Source: Leadbetterella sp035299025 (lineage in GTDB: Bacteria > Bacteroidota > Bacteroidia > Cytophagales > Spirosomataceae). From it: a stretch of DNA of 64,000 nucleotides. The stretch's first letter is position 1. Every line of letters begins with the position of its first letter. The position numbers and the translations under genes are program-made. The stretch is from NCBI GenBank assembly GCA_035299025.1, contig DATGXK010000007.1, positions 868,001 through 932,000 of the forward strand, in the 5' to 3' direction. The notes under the pieces are model-generated. The model saw nothing but the letters and a program-made list of their open reading frames with translations, made no database searches and had not been told where the DNA came from. Positions 27,494 through 35,803 of the stretch are shown one piece after another.

Positions 27494-28474
27494 TCATTTC
27501 AGTTTCCGCGAAACGCCTTCGAAAGTCATTTTTACCTTCTTAATTGTACCATCTTTTTCGAAAAACATCCTATCAATACAAACTACACGGTGGTCGCGAT
27601 CCAGATTTGGAATCGGTCGGCGATGGTACACCATATACCATTCATCGGTATTAGGAATGTTGATAACAGAATGATGGCCTGCACCAGTAGCGATACTTTC
27701 ATCTGCTTCTAAAACGGTATTTAGTCTTTCAAAAGGCCCAAAAACCGAATCCGAAACTCCATAAGCCACTTTATAAGTACCGTTTGTCCAACCACCCTCT
27801 GACCACATCAGGTAATATTTGCCATTTCTTATGAACATTGTAGGCCCTTCTACATAATTTTTTGGCGTGATTTCCTTTACCAAATTTCCATCCTCAAAAG
27901 GTACGAGTTGAGTAAAATCATTGTTAAGTTTGGCTATATTGCATCTTCCCCAACCACCATAAATAATGTAGTACTGTTCGTCTTTGTCTTGGAAAACAAA
28001 CTGATCTATGGGCTGTGCATTATTGTAAAACTGATTTATGAGTGGTTTGCCGAGGTGGTCTTTGTAAGGCCCTTCGGGTTTATCGGCCACAGCCACACCA
28101 ATGCCCCCATTATGGTCATCTGCCTCGCCGTTTCTAAGTTTGCTTTGGATGTCGTTGGCAGAAAAAAATAAGTAATATTTTTTATCCTTTTTCACAATAG
28201 AGGGAGCCCACATGGCCATATAGGCCCATTTTATGATTGTAGTGTCAAGAATATGCGAATGTTTTTTCCAAGTTACCATATCTTTTGAGGAAAAAGCATC
28301 TAGAAAAACTTGACTTCGATACTTGGCCGAGTAAGTTGGGAATATCCAATATTGATTATCTAAAATAACACCTTCGGGATCTGCATACCAGCCATCGATA
28401 ATTGGATTTTTAGATTGACCTTGAACAAAAAAACAATGAGCAAAAAATAGAATAAATAAGAATTTGTATTGCAT
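27494..28474 (-). CDS. Secreted glycoside hydrolase family 43-like protein
   Basis: I start at ATG 28474 (326 aa), which begins a clean signal peptide MQYKFLFILFFAHCFFVQGQ; the longer frame adds 17 unlikely residues. The five-bladed propeller pattern of GH43 is visible: NPIIDGWYADPEGVI with the general-base Asp, SSKDMVTWKKH, MWAPSIVKKDKKYYLFFSAND with the pKa-modulating Asp position less clear, and VEGPTMFIRNGKYYLMWSEGGW with the catalytic acid Glu. Family members cleave arabinan, xylan or galactan side chains. It is the last chromosomal gene before the mobile-element boundary. Confidence 0.87.
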   Translation of the reverse strand: MQYKFLFILFFAHCFFVQGQSKNPIIDGWYADPEGVILDNQYWIFPTYSAKYRSQVFLDAFSSKDMVTWKKHSHILDTTIIKWAYMAMWAPSIVKKDKKYYLFFSANDIQSKLRNGEADDHNGGIGVAVADKPEGPYKDHLGKPLINQFYNNAQPIDQFVFQDKDEQYYIIYGGWGRCNIAKLNNDFTQLVPFEDGNLVKEITPKNYVEGPTMFIRNGKYYLMWSEGGWTNGTYKVAYGVSDSVFGPFERLNTVLEADESIATGAGHHSVINIPNTDEWYMVYHRRPIPNLDRDHRVVCIDRMFFEKDGTIKKVKMTFEGVSRKLK

Positions 28475-28499
28475 AAAATGTTGAATATTTGAATGATTA

Positions 28500-28507
28500 C
28501 AAAAATA
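28500..28507 (-). promoter_or_regulatory. Candidate -7 element (TATTTTTG) for the GH43 gene
   Basis: On the minus strand the octamer matches TAnnTTTG and sits 25 bases upstream of the chosen ATG at 28474, which supports that start. No -33 box at the right distance was found. Confidence 0.4.
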
Positions 28508-28595
28508 CAAGAAACAGACCTGCAAAGTCCATTATACAAGGTCTTTTTAATTTATAACTGTACCGAGGATGAGAAAGAATGTCGAAAATTTAAAT

Positions 28596-28635
28596 AAAAA
28601 AAAACCGCAACTATTTAATTATTAATTAGTTACGG
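28596..28635 (-). terminator. Terminator of the former tRNA transcription unit
   Basis: On the minus strand, stem CCGTAACT/AGTTGCGG (28628-28635 with 28605-28612, one G-U pair) is followed by nine T residues. It lies directly downstream of the tRNA 3' remnant, where a tRNA gene terminator would be. Confidence 0.7.
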
Positions 28636-28641
28636 CTTGAA

Positions 28642-28664
28642 TGTGGAGACGCAGGGAGTCGAAC
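28642..28664 (-). other. 3' end of a tRNA gene without its body: probable integration-site remnant (att)
   Basis: On the minus strand this reads GTTCGACTCCCTGCG then TCTCCACA: T-loop TTCGACT, 3' T-stem strand CCCTG, 7-nt acceptor strand CGTCTCC, discriminator A. The bases 5' of it (GATGGCAA) cannot form the partner T-stem CAGGG, so the tRNA body is missing. A tyrosine integrase starts 138 bp away. This is the usual signature of an element integrated at a tRNA 3' end, with the displaced 3' fragment left at one side. The deduced acceptor GGAGACG would fit a tRNA-Ser, but identity is uncertain. Confidence 0.75.
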
Positions 28665-28759
28665 TTGCCATCAAAAACAATAAATAACACCTAAATAGTT
28701 GTGATTTACTTGCTAAAAGTACTACTTTTGATGCATGTCCTAGCAATCGATTGCAAATT

Positions 28760-28779
28760 GTGGGGACGGCGTGGGGACG
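28760..28779 (+). repeat. Two direct repeats GTGGGGACG spaced 11 bp
   Basis: The 9-mer occurs at 28760-28768 and 28771-28779, one helical turn apart, between the att remnant and the integrase start. The spacing suits integrase arm-type binding sites. It could also be coding if the integrase begins at ATG 28751. Confidence 0.45.
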
Positions 28780-28801
28780 AAACAATGTAAACAATACTAT
28801 C

Positions 28802-30061
28802 ATGGCATCAATAAGTTTTAGAATAAAAGGTAAATCTGAGGAAGCTCCAATTTTAGTAAGATTCAGACCAACTAGAGATCTCGAGTTTTCAGGCATAACC
28901 AGATTTAAGATCAATCCAGAGAATTGGGACGCTAAGCTAGGCTTTCCCCTAGAAAGGAAAAACTCTCTTCAAAAACTCTCCACAGAACTGCGAATGCTCA
29001 AAGAAAATATTCTTGCGAAATACAAGCAAGACTGCACAAAGGTAAAAGTAGATAAAGCCTGGCTTGAGAAAATCCTTGATGTTAAGCCAGAAGTAGAAAT
29101 TATATCCGAAGGTCCAAGTGACATATTCCTTGAATACTTTAACTTTTACTTAGACGCTCGTAGTACTGAAATTGGCTATCGTGCTCTCCAGAAATTCAAC
29201 GTAGTCAAAAACTACCTGGTTCTCTATCAAAAACAAACAAAAGAGGTTCTTAAAGTTTCTGAATTTGGATTTGTTGTTTCTGAAAAATTCACCAAAGTAA
29301 TGCTTCAAAATGGGTATGCTATGAACACAACCACTAATGCGATTAAGTTTATAAAAATGATATGCAAACATGCGAGGATGCATGGCATGTCAACAAAGAG
29401 TGATTTATATGAAGTAAAAGCAAAGAACCAAAAAGTTTTGTGGCCCTATTTATCTTTTTCGGATTTAGAAAAAATTGCTAAAACAGAATATCCAACGGAT
29501 TATTTACAAAATGCAGCCGATTGGCTAATAATTAGTTGCAACACGGGTCAGCGAATTTCTGATTTTATGAAATTTACCAAATCTATGATTTATGAAGACC
29601 ACGACATTGGAGGTATTCAGTTGTACATTGATATAATACAAGAAAAAACAGAAACTGCGGTTTCCATACCCATAGTTGCTGAGGTTAAAGAGATATTAAA
29701 TAAACGTGAGGGCGAGTTTCCTAGACCTATTTCTGATCAGAAATACAATGCGTACATAAAAAAAGTTTGTAAGATCGCAGGAATTTCAGAACTGACAAAA
29801 GGCACTAAAATCAATCCTGAAAGTAACAAGAAAGTTACTGGCATTTTCCCCAAATATGAGCTTGTGTCATCACATATTGGAAGAAGGTCTTTTGCTACAA
29901 ATTATTATATGTCTGGCCGATATAACATTGGTGACATTATGGAAATCACCGGTCACAGTTCGGAGAGAACCTTTTTACTATATATTAACAAAAATAAGAA
30001 AAATGGTGCCAGAAGATTTTTAAGTACCTATAATGAACATCGAAAAAATATTGGCTTATGA
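28802..30061 (+). CDS. Tyrosine-type site-specific recombinase / integrase
   Basis: With ATG 28802 the protein is 419 aa and starts MASISFRIKGKS, typical of Bacteroidota integrases; an ATG at 28751 would add 17 residues. It has an N-terminal arm-binding beta region, a SAM-like core-binding domain (about 110-200) and a catalytic domain with Arg251 (NTGQRISDF), His358 and Arg361 (HIGRR), His385 (GHSSE) and nucleophile Tyr394. All catalytic residues are present. It should integrate and excise the element at the adjacent tRNA site. Its 3' end overlaps the convergent XRE gene by 6 bases. Confidence 0.94.
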   Translation: MASISFRIKGKSEEAPILVRFRPTRDLEFSGITRFKINPENWDAKLGFPLERKNSLQKLSTELRMLKENILAKYKQDCTKVKVDKAWLEKILDVKPEVEIISEGPSDIFLEYFNFYLDARSTEIGYRALQKFNVVKNYLVLYQKQTKEVLKVSEFGFVVSEKFTKVMLQNGYAMNTTTNAIKFIKMICKHARMHGMSTKSDLYEVKAKNQKVLWPYLSFSDLEKIAKTEYPTDYLQNAADWLIISCNTGQRISDFMKFTKSMIYEDHDIGGIQLYIDIIQEKTETAVSIPIVAEVKEILNKREGEFPRPISDQKYNAYIKKVCKIAGISELTKGTKINPESNKKVTGIFPKYELVSSHIGRRSFATNYYMSGRYNIGDIMEITGHSSERTFLLYINKNKKNGARRFLSTYNEHRKNIGL

Positions 30062-30808
30062 ATTATCATATTTGATTTTCAAACTCTCTATCCTTATTCT
30101 TTGAGCCAAGGCCCCATTCATTCGCTTGAATCTTTCATTCATTTTAGGGTATTTGGATTTACAATACTCATTCTCTAAAATTTTAAAAAGTAGCCTACCT
30201 TCAAATGTTTGCTGTAACATTTCACCATTGAATACCACAAGCTCCTCCTCATCACTTAAATTAAGCAAAATCATAGAATTGTAAGCCAAGGTCAAATAAA
30301 GACTTCTATACTCTCTCTGTAAATCGATATTAGTAGTAAAACCTGAAACTTTTATTTCCTTCTCAATATTCTCAGTCTCACCATTTTTTATCATTAACGA
30401 GCCTACTCGATTATTGAACATGAAGTCCAGTAGTATACTCTCAAATAAGCTAATAATGAAGCTTTCGTAATTTCCAGTTTTTTGAGTTATGTATTGAAGC
30501 AGTTGTTCTTTGTCAGATATCCCACTTTTTAAAGACCTGATTTCACTAAGCAGGTTTTCATTTTTTATTTGAAGCTCCAATAGTTGAGCCGTAGAGACAT
30601 CCGGCTTAGGTTCTTCAAAACCTAATGCTGAATTCAACTCGACTCCTAAAGCATCAGCAATACTTTGGATTTGCTCAATCGACAATTTGTTGCCTCTTTT
30701 TTCTAATCTGCTATAACTGGATTGGTCAAGATTCATCCTGTTGGCCATCTCATATTGAGAGACTCCTTTCTGCTCTCGCAGGCTCTTAATGTTGTTTCGT
30801 ATATCCAT
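30056..30808 (-). CDS. XRE-family transcriptional regulator with coiled-coil and C-terminal domain
   Basis: The 250-aa protein has an HTH_3 domain at residues 6-62 (NIKSLREQKGVSQYEMANRM, YSRLEKRGNKLS). A coiled coil follows at about 70-105, then an unrecognised helical domain to residue 250. It is divergent from the excisionase-like gene with a 107-bp spacer, the layout of a CI-type repressor controlling lysogeny or excision. It lacks an S24 peptidase domain, so it would not self-cleave; the UmuD-like peptidase gene at 60888 is separate. The partner operator is not evident. Confidence 0.88.
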   Translation of the reverse strand: MDIRNNIKSLREQKGVSQYEMANRMNLDQSSYSRLEKRGNKLSIEQIQSIADALGVELNSALGFEEPKPDVSTAQLLELQIKNENLLSEIRSLKSGISDKEQLLQYITQKTGNYESFIISLFESILLDFMFNNRVGSLMIKNGETENIEKEIKVSGFTTNIDLQREYRSLYLTLAYNSMILLNLSDEEELVVFNGEMLQQTFEGRLLFKILENEYCKSKYPKMNERFKRMNGALAQRIRIESLKIKYDNS

Positions 30809-30812
30809 GATG

Positions 30813-30820
30813 CAAATATA
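30813..30820 (-). promoter_or_regulatory. -7 element (TATATTTG) very close to the XRE start codon
   Basis: This is an exact TAnnTTTG match on the minus strand, ending 4 bases before the ATG, which implies a leaderless or nearly leaderless repressor transcript. A good -33 box is not visible. Confidence 0.4.
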
Positions 30821-30861
30821 GAAATAATATCTGTTAATAAAAAGTTAATACAAAATTTCGA

Positions 30862-30894
30862 TTGCTATAATTCAAATTAAAAGATGCATATTTG
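30862..30894 (+). promoter_or_regulatory. Candidate promoter for the HTH/Rep operon (TTG-N22-CATATTTG)
   Basis: TTG at 30862-30864 and CATATTTG at 30887-30894 (one mismatch to TAnnTTTG) are 22 bp apart. The predicted start site is about 15-18 bases before the TTG start codon at 30916. It lies in the XRE/HTH divergent spacer where a repressor would act. Confidence 0.45.
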
Positions 30895-30915
30895 TACATC
30901 ATTTAAAAATTAAAA

Positions 30916-31176
30916 TTGAATATAACATCATTGTTCGCTCCTGAAATAGGACAAATCGTGCAAGTGTATCTAAAAGACGCAATACTTGAGGCTACCAAGC
31001 AAATAATGGAACAAAACGCAAAACCCCTTAGCAGAAATGAAGCAGCTGATTTTCTAGGTGTCGATGTTGGAACACTAAACCGCTGGGAGGCTAAGGGTAT
31101 TATTACCTACCATTACTTGGGCGGTAAGAAAATCTATTTAAAATCAGAACTAATAAATACAATTAAACAAAACTGA
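30916..31176 (+). CDS. Helix-turn-helix protein, excisionase/MerR-like
   Basis: The 86-aa protein's C-terminal half reads LSRNEAADFLGVDVGTLNRWEAKGIITYHYLGGKKIYLKSEL, the HTH_17 pattern of Bacteroidota excisionase-like proteins. The start is TTG at 30916; no in-frame upstream ATG is seen, and the only downstream Met (QIMEQNAK) is just before the HTH. It probably acts as directionality factor for the integrase or as activator of the rep gene (inference). It is divergent from the XRE repressor. Confidence 0.82.
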   Translation: MNITSLFAPEIGQIVQVYLKDAILEATKQIMEQNAKPLSRNEAADFLGVDVGTLNRWEAKGIITYHYLGGKKIYLKSELINTIKQN

Positions 31177-31268
31177 GAAACGACAAAGATTTCACGCCCT
31201 CTATATAGTTCGTTTATCTTAACGTCGATTCTAAGAATTTTTTGCTAATATTTTCAATTATCACCCCA

Positions 31269-33116
31269 ATGCAAAACTTTGACATTTTTGGAAACCGCCT
31301 TCCAGAGCCAAAAACGCCACTTTTGAGCCGCAAACAAGAGCAAGAAGCTCGTGCGGCCAAAATCCAAGCGGCCATTGAAGCCAAGATTGCAAAGAAGAAC
31401 GCCATCATGAATGGCATGTCAGAACGAACCACTACCCAAATAGCCACCATAGAGACAACAGCATCGTTTCGTAATCGTGGCCTAGTGATGGTAGATATTT
31501 ATCGCAGAGAATCATCAGCTCCGCTAAACCCAAATGCTGAAAAAAACCTGAACAATCTAAACGGAAACGATTCGGCTTACAACGGTCACTTATCTCCGGC
31601 TACAAGGAGGTACGTTGAGCGTATGATGTCGGTTTGGCTCACAAGCATAGAGCTGAACAACGAACTTCGAAAAAGCACCAAGGAAGTGAACGGCGAGAAA
31701 GTATTTCCAACTTTCGTCACGCTAACACTTCCTTCGGTACAGATGCACGGTGACAATATCATCAAAGAGAAAATATTGAATCCGTTCATCAAATGGCTTA
31801 CAGTAGATTCGAGTGAAACATACAAGCAGGGGCCCAAAAAAGGCCAAAAGAAGGGGTTCGGTGTCTCCGTGTACTTTTGGAGAGCCGAACCTCAAAAAAA
31901 TACCAATATTCACTTTCACATTATTGCCGACAAATACGTACCGTGGGATAGGATTCGCGATCAATGGAATAATTGCTGTGAAAAACTAGGTTATGTTAGC
32001 CGTTATGCTTTGGTACAAAAACGCAAATACAAAGATGGCTTTGTGCTGGATACCGAAAAACAAGCCAAAGACGTGGAAGAGCTACGGTCTATTTCAAAAG
32101 CAGCCCTCGAGACTGGCGAAATTCCGAACAACCTAAACGAAACCTTTGCCAAGTACATAGAGCTTTCTATCAACTACAATGAAGTGCTTGACAACGAAAT
32201 ATTGGAACAAGCTGCCATAGAAAAACAAAAAGCAACCTACCAAAAAGCCCTAGAATGTGGCTTTACCAATCCACCAAGTACCGAAATCAGAGCTATTCAG
32301 CACTTAGACAGCGTAACAGCATACGTGATAAAATACGTAGCCAAAAAACCAGAAGAAAAACCTTTAGGCCAAAACCAAGAAGTAAAATTCAACGAAGCCC
32401 TGAACCGTGAGGTGGTCTATACCTATGAGGATAGGTTAAACCCTCAAACTGGCCAAATGGAGCGTGTAGAAGTAAACATGCAATACTACACCTACACTCC
32501 CGAAGAAATGAAAAACAACCCAGATGCCTGTTTTAAGAGAGAATTTGTAGACAGAAAAATAAACGGCCGTATTTGGGGCTGTGCTGATAAACTCAGAGGA
32601 TTTAAACCAGCTGACGACATCATAACCGAAACTGACGAAATAGGCCGCACATACATTGTAGGCTGCAAAATAACCGAAATAGACGAGGAAGGTCAAGAAG
32701 TGCAAAGAACCGTTGAGACTTCGAAAATAGCTGTGCCGGTTATGAAATACTTCACCAAAATAGTGAACTACCGAGAAGTGATCATGACTGAGCAAGATGG
32801 TAAAACCAACGTCTTTGTATCTCCCGAGCTAGACCCTGACCATGCCACCATGGCGTATATCGACAAAATTGTCAACTACATAGGCAAGGAAGAAGTTGAC
32901 CGCATCAGCCGTGAAGTCGGAGCCAGCTTTGAAAAAATGCGAGGAAAGATTATTCCTTTCATGCCCGAAAAAATGGGCTACCCCAAAAAGAAAAACGGCA
33001 AACCACCAGTCATTAAACATGCCGATGTATTGCGTGACAACTCCCCAGAGCTCTATAGGCAGTATATGATGTATTATACCCATATTTTTAATTGTCTCTA
33101 TAATATAGCTGCTTAA
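31269..33116 (+). CDS. HUH-endonuclease replication initiator (Rep)
   Basis: This is 615 aa from ATG 31269; a TTG at 31242 would add nine poor residues. Three HUH-Rep motifs are in order: motif 1 FVTLTLP (149-155), motif 2 HFH (215-217, the metal-binding His-hydrophobic-His), and motif 3 AYVIKYVAK with Tyr352 and Tyr356 in YxxKY. A two-tyrosine-type arrangement suits rolling-circle replication proteins that nick one strand and stay covalently linked. A large insertion separates motifs 2 and 3, and about 260 residues follow motif 3 with no helicase Walker motif. It should start replication of the excised element; the structured block at 33711 is the best origin candidate. Confidence 0.82.
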   Translation: MQNFDIFGNRLPEPKTPLLSRKQEQEARAAKIQAAIEAKIAKKNAIMNGMSERTTTQIATIETTASFRNRGLVMVDIYRRESSAPLNPNAEKNLNNLNGNDSAYNGHLSPATRRYVERMMSVWLTSIELNNELRKSTKEVNGEKVFPTFVTLTLPSVQMHGDNIIKEKILNPFIKWLTVDSSETYKQGPKKGQKKGFGVSVYFWRAEPQKNTNIHFHIIADKYVPWDRIRDQWNNCCEKLGYVSRYALVQKRKYKDGFVLDTEKQAKDVEELRSISKAALETGEIPNNLNETFAKYIELSINYNEVLDNEILEQAAIEKQKATYQKALECGFTNPPSTEIRAIQHLDSVTAYVIKYVAKKPEEKPLGQNQEVKFNEALNREVVYTYEDRLNPQTGQMERVEVNMQYYTYTPEEMKNNPDACFKREFVDRKINGRIWGCADKLRGFKPADDIITETDEIGRTYIVGCKITEIDEEGQEVQRTVETSKIAVPVMKYFTKIVNYREVIMTEQDGKTNVFVSPELDPDHATMAYIDKIVNYIGKEEVDRISREVGASFEKMRGKIIPFMPEKMGYPKKKNGKPPVIKHADVLRDNSPELYRQYMMYYTHIFNCLYNIAA

Positions 33117-33350
33117 ATGGAAAAAGACAGGCTCTTAAATGGCTATTGGAAGGTTGAAGACAATGGTCATATGAAATATCTAATAAATGATGAAGTTATT
33201 TTCGATATAGAACCAGAGACTTTGACTTCTGAGGACAGGCTCTTCGAGCTTATGTGCCACAATTTAATAAATGTTGAAAACTATGCTTACCATTATATAA
33301 TTGCTTGCCGAAAGGCCGGTATACCAAAAATAACCTTGAGGTTAAAATAA
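33117..33350 (+). CDS. Small unknown protein directly after rep
   Basis: The 77-aa ORF begins on the base after the rep stop and ends 12 bases before the next gene, so it reads as part of the rep operon. The N-terminal part (LLNGYWKVEDNGHMKYLINDEVIFDIEPE) is acidic and may form beta strands; the C-terminus (NLINVENYAYHYIIACRKAGIPKI) is helical. No family is recognised. Confidence 0.6.
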   Translation: MEKDRLLNGYWKVEDNGHMKYLINDEVIFDIEPETLTSEDRLFELMCHNLINVENYAYHYIIACRKAGIPKITLRLK

Positions 33351-33362
33351 CAGATAAATAAA

Positions 33363-33665
33363 ATGCAAAACAAAAATAAAAAGCTGAGTTTTAGACTTTC
33401 TGAGGAGCTTAGGGCCAAATTACTTTCATATTCCCTTGATAAGCAAATATCAGTGTCAAGGCTTATAGAAGAGGCATTATTGGAACATTTTTCTAAAATT
33501 GAAGAAATAAACGTACCAACTATTGATGACGACATGCCAACAGAGTTCAGTAACGAAATCACCGAATTTCCAATTCGCAAATTTTGGCTTTGGTTTATTA
33601 CCATTGGGGCTATATCTGCCTTACTAACTTTCATTGCCAGATTGTCCAAAAAGAGAGGGTTTTGA
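33363..33665 (+). CDS. Ribbon-helix-helix-like protein with a C-terminal membrane anchor
   Basis: The 100-aa protein's residues about 5-45 (KKLSFRLSEELRAKLLSYSL, ISVSRLIEEALLEHF) look like a CopG/Arc-type RHH DNA-binding segment. Residues about 73-93 (FWLWFITIGAISALLTFIARL) are a single transmembrane helix followed by basic residues. It could tie DNA of the element, perhaps its origin, to the membrane (inference). It is the last gene of the rep operon, just ahead of structured block A. Confidence 0.65.
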   Translation: MQNKNKKLSFRLSEELRAKLLSYSLDKQISVSRLIEEALLEHFSKIEEINVPTIDDDMPTEFSNEITEFPIRKFWLWFITIGAISALLTFIARLSKKRGF

Positions 33666-33710
33666 GTTAGTTTAAGAGTCTTGGTACTGTTTTTTGCTTA
33701 AAGTGAATTT

Positions 33711-33963
33711 ATTTGTCCGACATTTTGTAAAACTAAATTTTACACAAGCCAAGTTTAGTGTTTACGCTTACCAAAGTGAAAGCGTATACGGCGTTTACGC
33801 TCTCTGTACTACATGTGTTTACGCTGCGTAAACGTACCGTAAACGGTGGTGTATACACCCTGTAAACGGCCTTCTGAGTGTTTCTAAGGCCGTTTACGAT
33901 AGAAACGTTTACATAATAAACAATTAGCGTTTATGCTCTTTTTTAACTTTGCCGTCCGACAAA
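33711..33963. repeat. Structured non-coding block A: GTTTAC palindrome array flanked by TTGTCCGACA-type cores; candidate origin
   Basis: The block is bounded by TTGTCCGACAT (33713-33723) and CCGTCCGACAA (33952-33962). Inside are hairpin TGTAAAA/TTTTACA (33726-33744), palindrome GTTTACGCTGCGTAAAC (33817-33833), ACCGTAAACGGT, GGTGTATACACC (33847-33858), and a 12-bp stem with 12-nt loop (33862-33873 with 33886-33897). GTTTAC occurs about nine times in both orientations. Position directly after the rep operon and this architecture suit a rolling-circle origin, or alternatively a recombination or transfer site. The stretch 33964-34264 holds no gene, only the hsdM upstream region. Confidence 0.75.
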
Positions 33964-34228
33964 TCTTTTTTTTACCTCTTCTGTACTAGTTTTTCAACCT
34001 TGTTGTTGGGTAATTTGAAGACTAAATAGTTGATTGTCGTGTGATAAATGATAGTCTAGTTGGAATCTTGATTATTATGTTGTTTCAAAATAAAAGTTTA
34101 GAAGGGTCAAAGCTATCACAGTAAATTTTCATGAAAACATCCACCAATTATCATTTACTAATGCAACCTATTAATTGTCATAAAAGTCTTTTTTAATCTA
34201 ATCGGATTCAAAATGCCACGATTTTTTA

Positions 34229-34236
34229 TACTTTTG
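34229..34236 (+). promoter_or_regulatory. Candidate -7 element (TACTTTTG) of the hsdM operon
   Basis: This matches TAnnTTTG exactly, 28 bases upstream of the hsdM ATG. The -33 element is not obvious. Confidence 0.45.
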
Positions 34237-34264
34237 TTTAGCACATAAAAAATAGAACTACCGA

Positions 34265-35803
34265 ATGGCCAAACAAAAAACAATTTCAGAAGAACCACTA
34301 GAAAAACAACTCTGGAAGACTGCAGACAAGCTTCGTAAGAACATAGACGCAGCCGAATACAAACATATCGTACTCGGTTTAATATTTTTGAAATACATTT
34401 CCGATGCCTTCGAAGAAAAATTTCAACAATTAACACTTGAAATTGATCAAGGTGCTGATCCCGAAGACCGAGACGAATACAAAGCAGAGAATATTTTCTT
34501 CGTACCTCAAGATGCTCGATGGAATTACCTCCAATCGCAGGCCAAACAGCCCGAAATTGGCAAAATTGTGGATGAGGCCATGGATTCCATAGAAAAGGAA
34601 AATACACCTCTTAAAGGCGTTTTACCGAAGGTATATGCTCGCCAAAACCTTGACCCTACAAGTTTGGGTGAATTGATTGACTTAATAGGAAATATTGCCC
34701 TAGGTGATGCCAAATCACGTAGTGCAGATGTATTAGGTCACGTTTTTGAATACTTTTTAGGTGAATTTGCCTTAGCTGAAGGAAAAAAAGGTGGACAGTT
34801 CTACACGCCACGAAGTGTGGTGGAATTGCTCGTAAAAATGCTTGAACCTTACAAAGGAAGGGTTTTTGACCCATGTTGTGGCTCAGGTGGTATGTTTGTG
34901 CAATCAGAAAAGTTTGTATTAGAACACCAAGGAAGGTTAAACGATATCTCTATTTATGGCCAAGAAAGCAACCAAACCACTTGGAGGCTGGCCAAAATGA
35001 ACCTTGCCATTAGAGGCATAGACAGCTCACATGTAAAATGGAATAATGAAGGTTCATTTCTCAACAATGCCCACAAAGACCTAAAAGCCGATTATATTAT
35101 TGCAAATCCACCTTTTAACGTTAGCGACTGGGGCGGCGAACTAATGAGAACTGATGCTCGATGGCAATTGGGCATTCCACCAACTGGAAACGCAAACTTT
35201 GCTTGGATGCAGCATTTTATATACCATCTTGCACCAACTGGCCAAGCTGGTGTTGTATTGGCCAAAGGGGCTTTGACTTCCAAAACTTCGGGTGAAGGTG
35301 ACATTAGGCGTGCTTTGGTTGAAAACGGTTATATTGACTGCATAGTTAACCTCCCTGCCAAGCTGTTTTTAAATACCCAAATACCTGCCTCGTTGTGGTT
35401 TATGAGCCGAGACAGGTCAAACCATTCATTTAGAGACAGGAGGTCTGAAATCTTGTTTATTGATGCCAGAAACTTGGGCTTTTTGATAAACCGTAGGACT
35501 AAGGAGTTAACGGACGAAGACATTCAGAAAATTACCGATACCTACCACAATTGGCGAAACAAAGATGGTAATTATGAGGACATTGCAGGTTTTTGTGCTT
35601 CCGCACCCATAACAAAAGTAGCTGAGTTGGATTATGTGCTTACGCCTGGTCGTTATGTGGGTTTACCTGACGATGAGGATGATTTTGATTTTGCTGAGCG
35701 ATTTGCTTCCTTAAAAGCCGAATTAAAAGCACAACTGAAAGAGGAAATTCAACTCAACGAAATTATTGCAACTAACCTTTTAAAAATTAAAATCGATGGG
35801 TGA
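34265..35803 (+). CDS. hsdM: Type I restriction-modification system DNA methyltransferase subunit
   Basis: The 512-aa protein has an N-terminal helical HsdM_N domain (LEKQLWKTADKLRKNIDAAE, LGLIFLKYISDAFEEKF). The N6-adenine methyltransferase domain has the SAM motif DPCCGSGG from Asp202 and the catalytic NPPF at 281-284. It methylates adenine at the HsdS-specified site and forms the M2S core of the R-M complex. Its end overlaps hsdS by 8 bases. It heads the defence gene cluster. Confidence 0.97.
   Translation: MAKQKTISEEPLEKQLWKTADKLRKNIDAAEYKHIVLGLIFLKYISDAFEEKFQQLTLEIDQGADPEDRDEYKAENIFFVPQDARWNYLQSQAKQPEIGKIVDEAMDSIEKENTPLKGVLPKVYARQNLDPTSLGELIDLIGNIALGDAKSRSADVLGHVFEYFLGEFALAEGKKGGQFYTPRSVVELLVKMLEPYKGRVFDPCCGSGGMFVQSEKFVLEHQGRLNDISIYGQESNQTTWRLAKMNLAIRGIDSSHVKWNNEGSFLNNAHKDLKADYIIANPPFNVSDWGGELMRTDARWQLGIPPTGNANFAWMQHFIYHLAPTGQAGVVLAKGALTSKTSGEGDIRRALVENGYIDCIVNLPAKLFLNTQIPASLWFMSRDRSNHSFRDRRSEILFIDARNLGFLINRRTKELTDEDIQKITDTYHNWRNKDGNYEDIAGFCASAPITKVAELDYVLTPGRYVGLPDDEDDFDFAERFASLKAELKAQLKEEIQLNEIIATNLLKIKIDG

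Noticed and set aside
31242..31268. TTG-started extension of the Rep protein
   Set aside because: Nine extra residues (MLIFSIITP) look non-conserved and an ATG at 31269 gives a normal start.
33117..33665. Toxin-antitoxin pair
   Set aside because: The second protein has an RHH-like segment like some antitoxins, but it carries a membrane helix and the first shows no toxin motif; the position fits the rep operon better.
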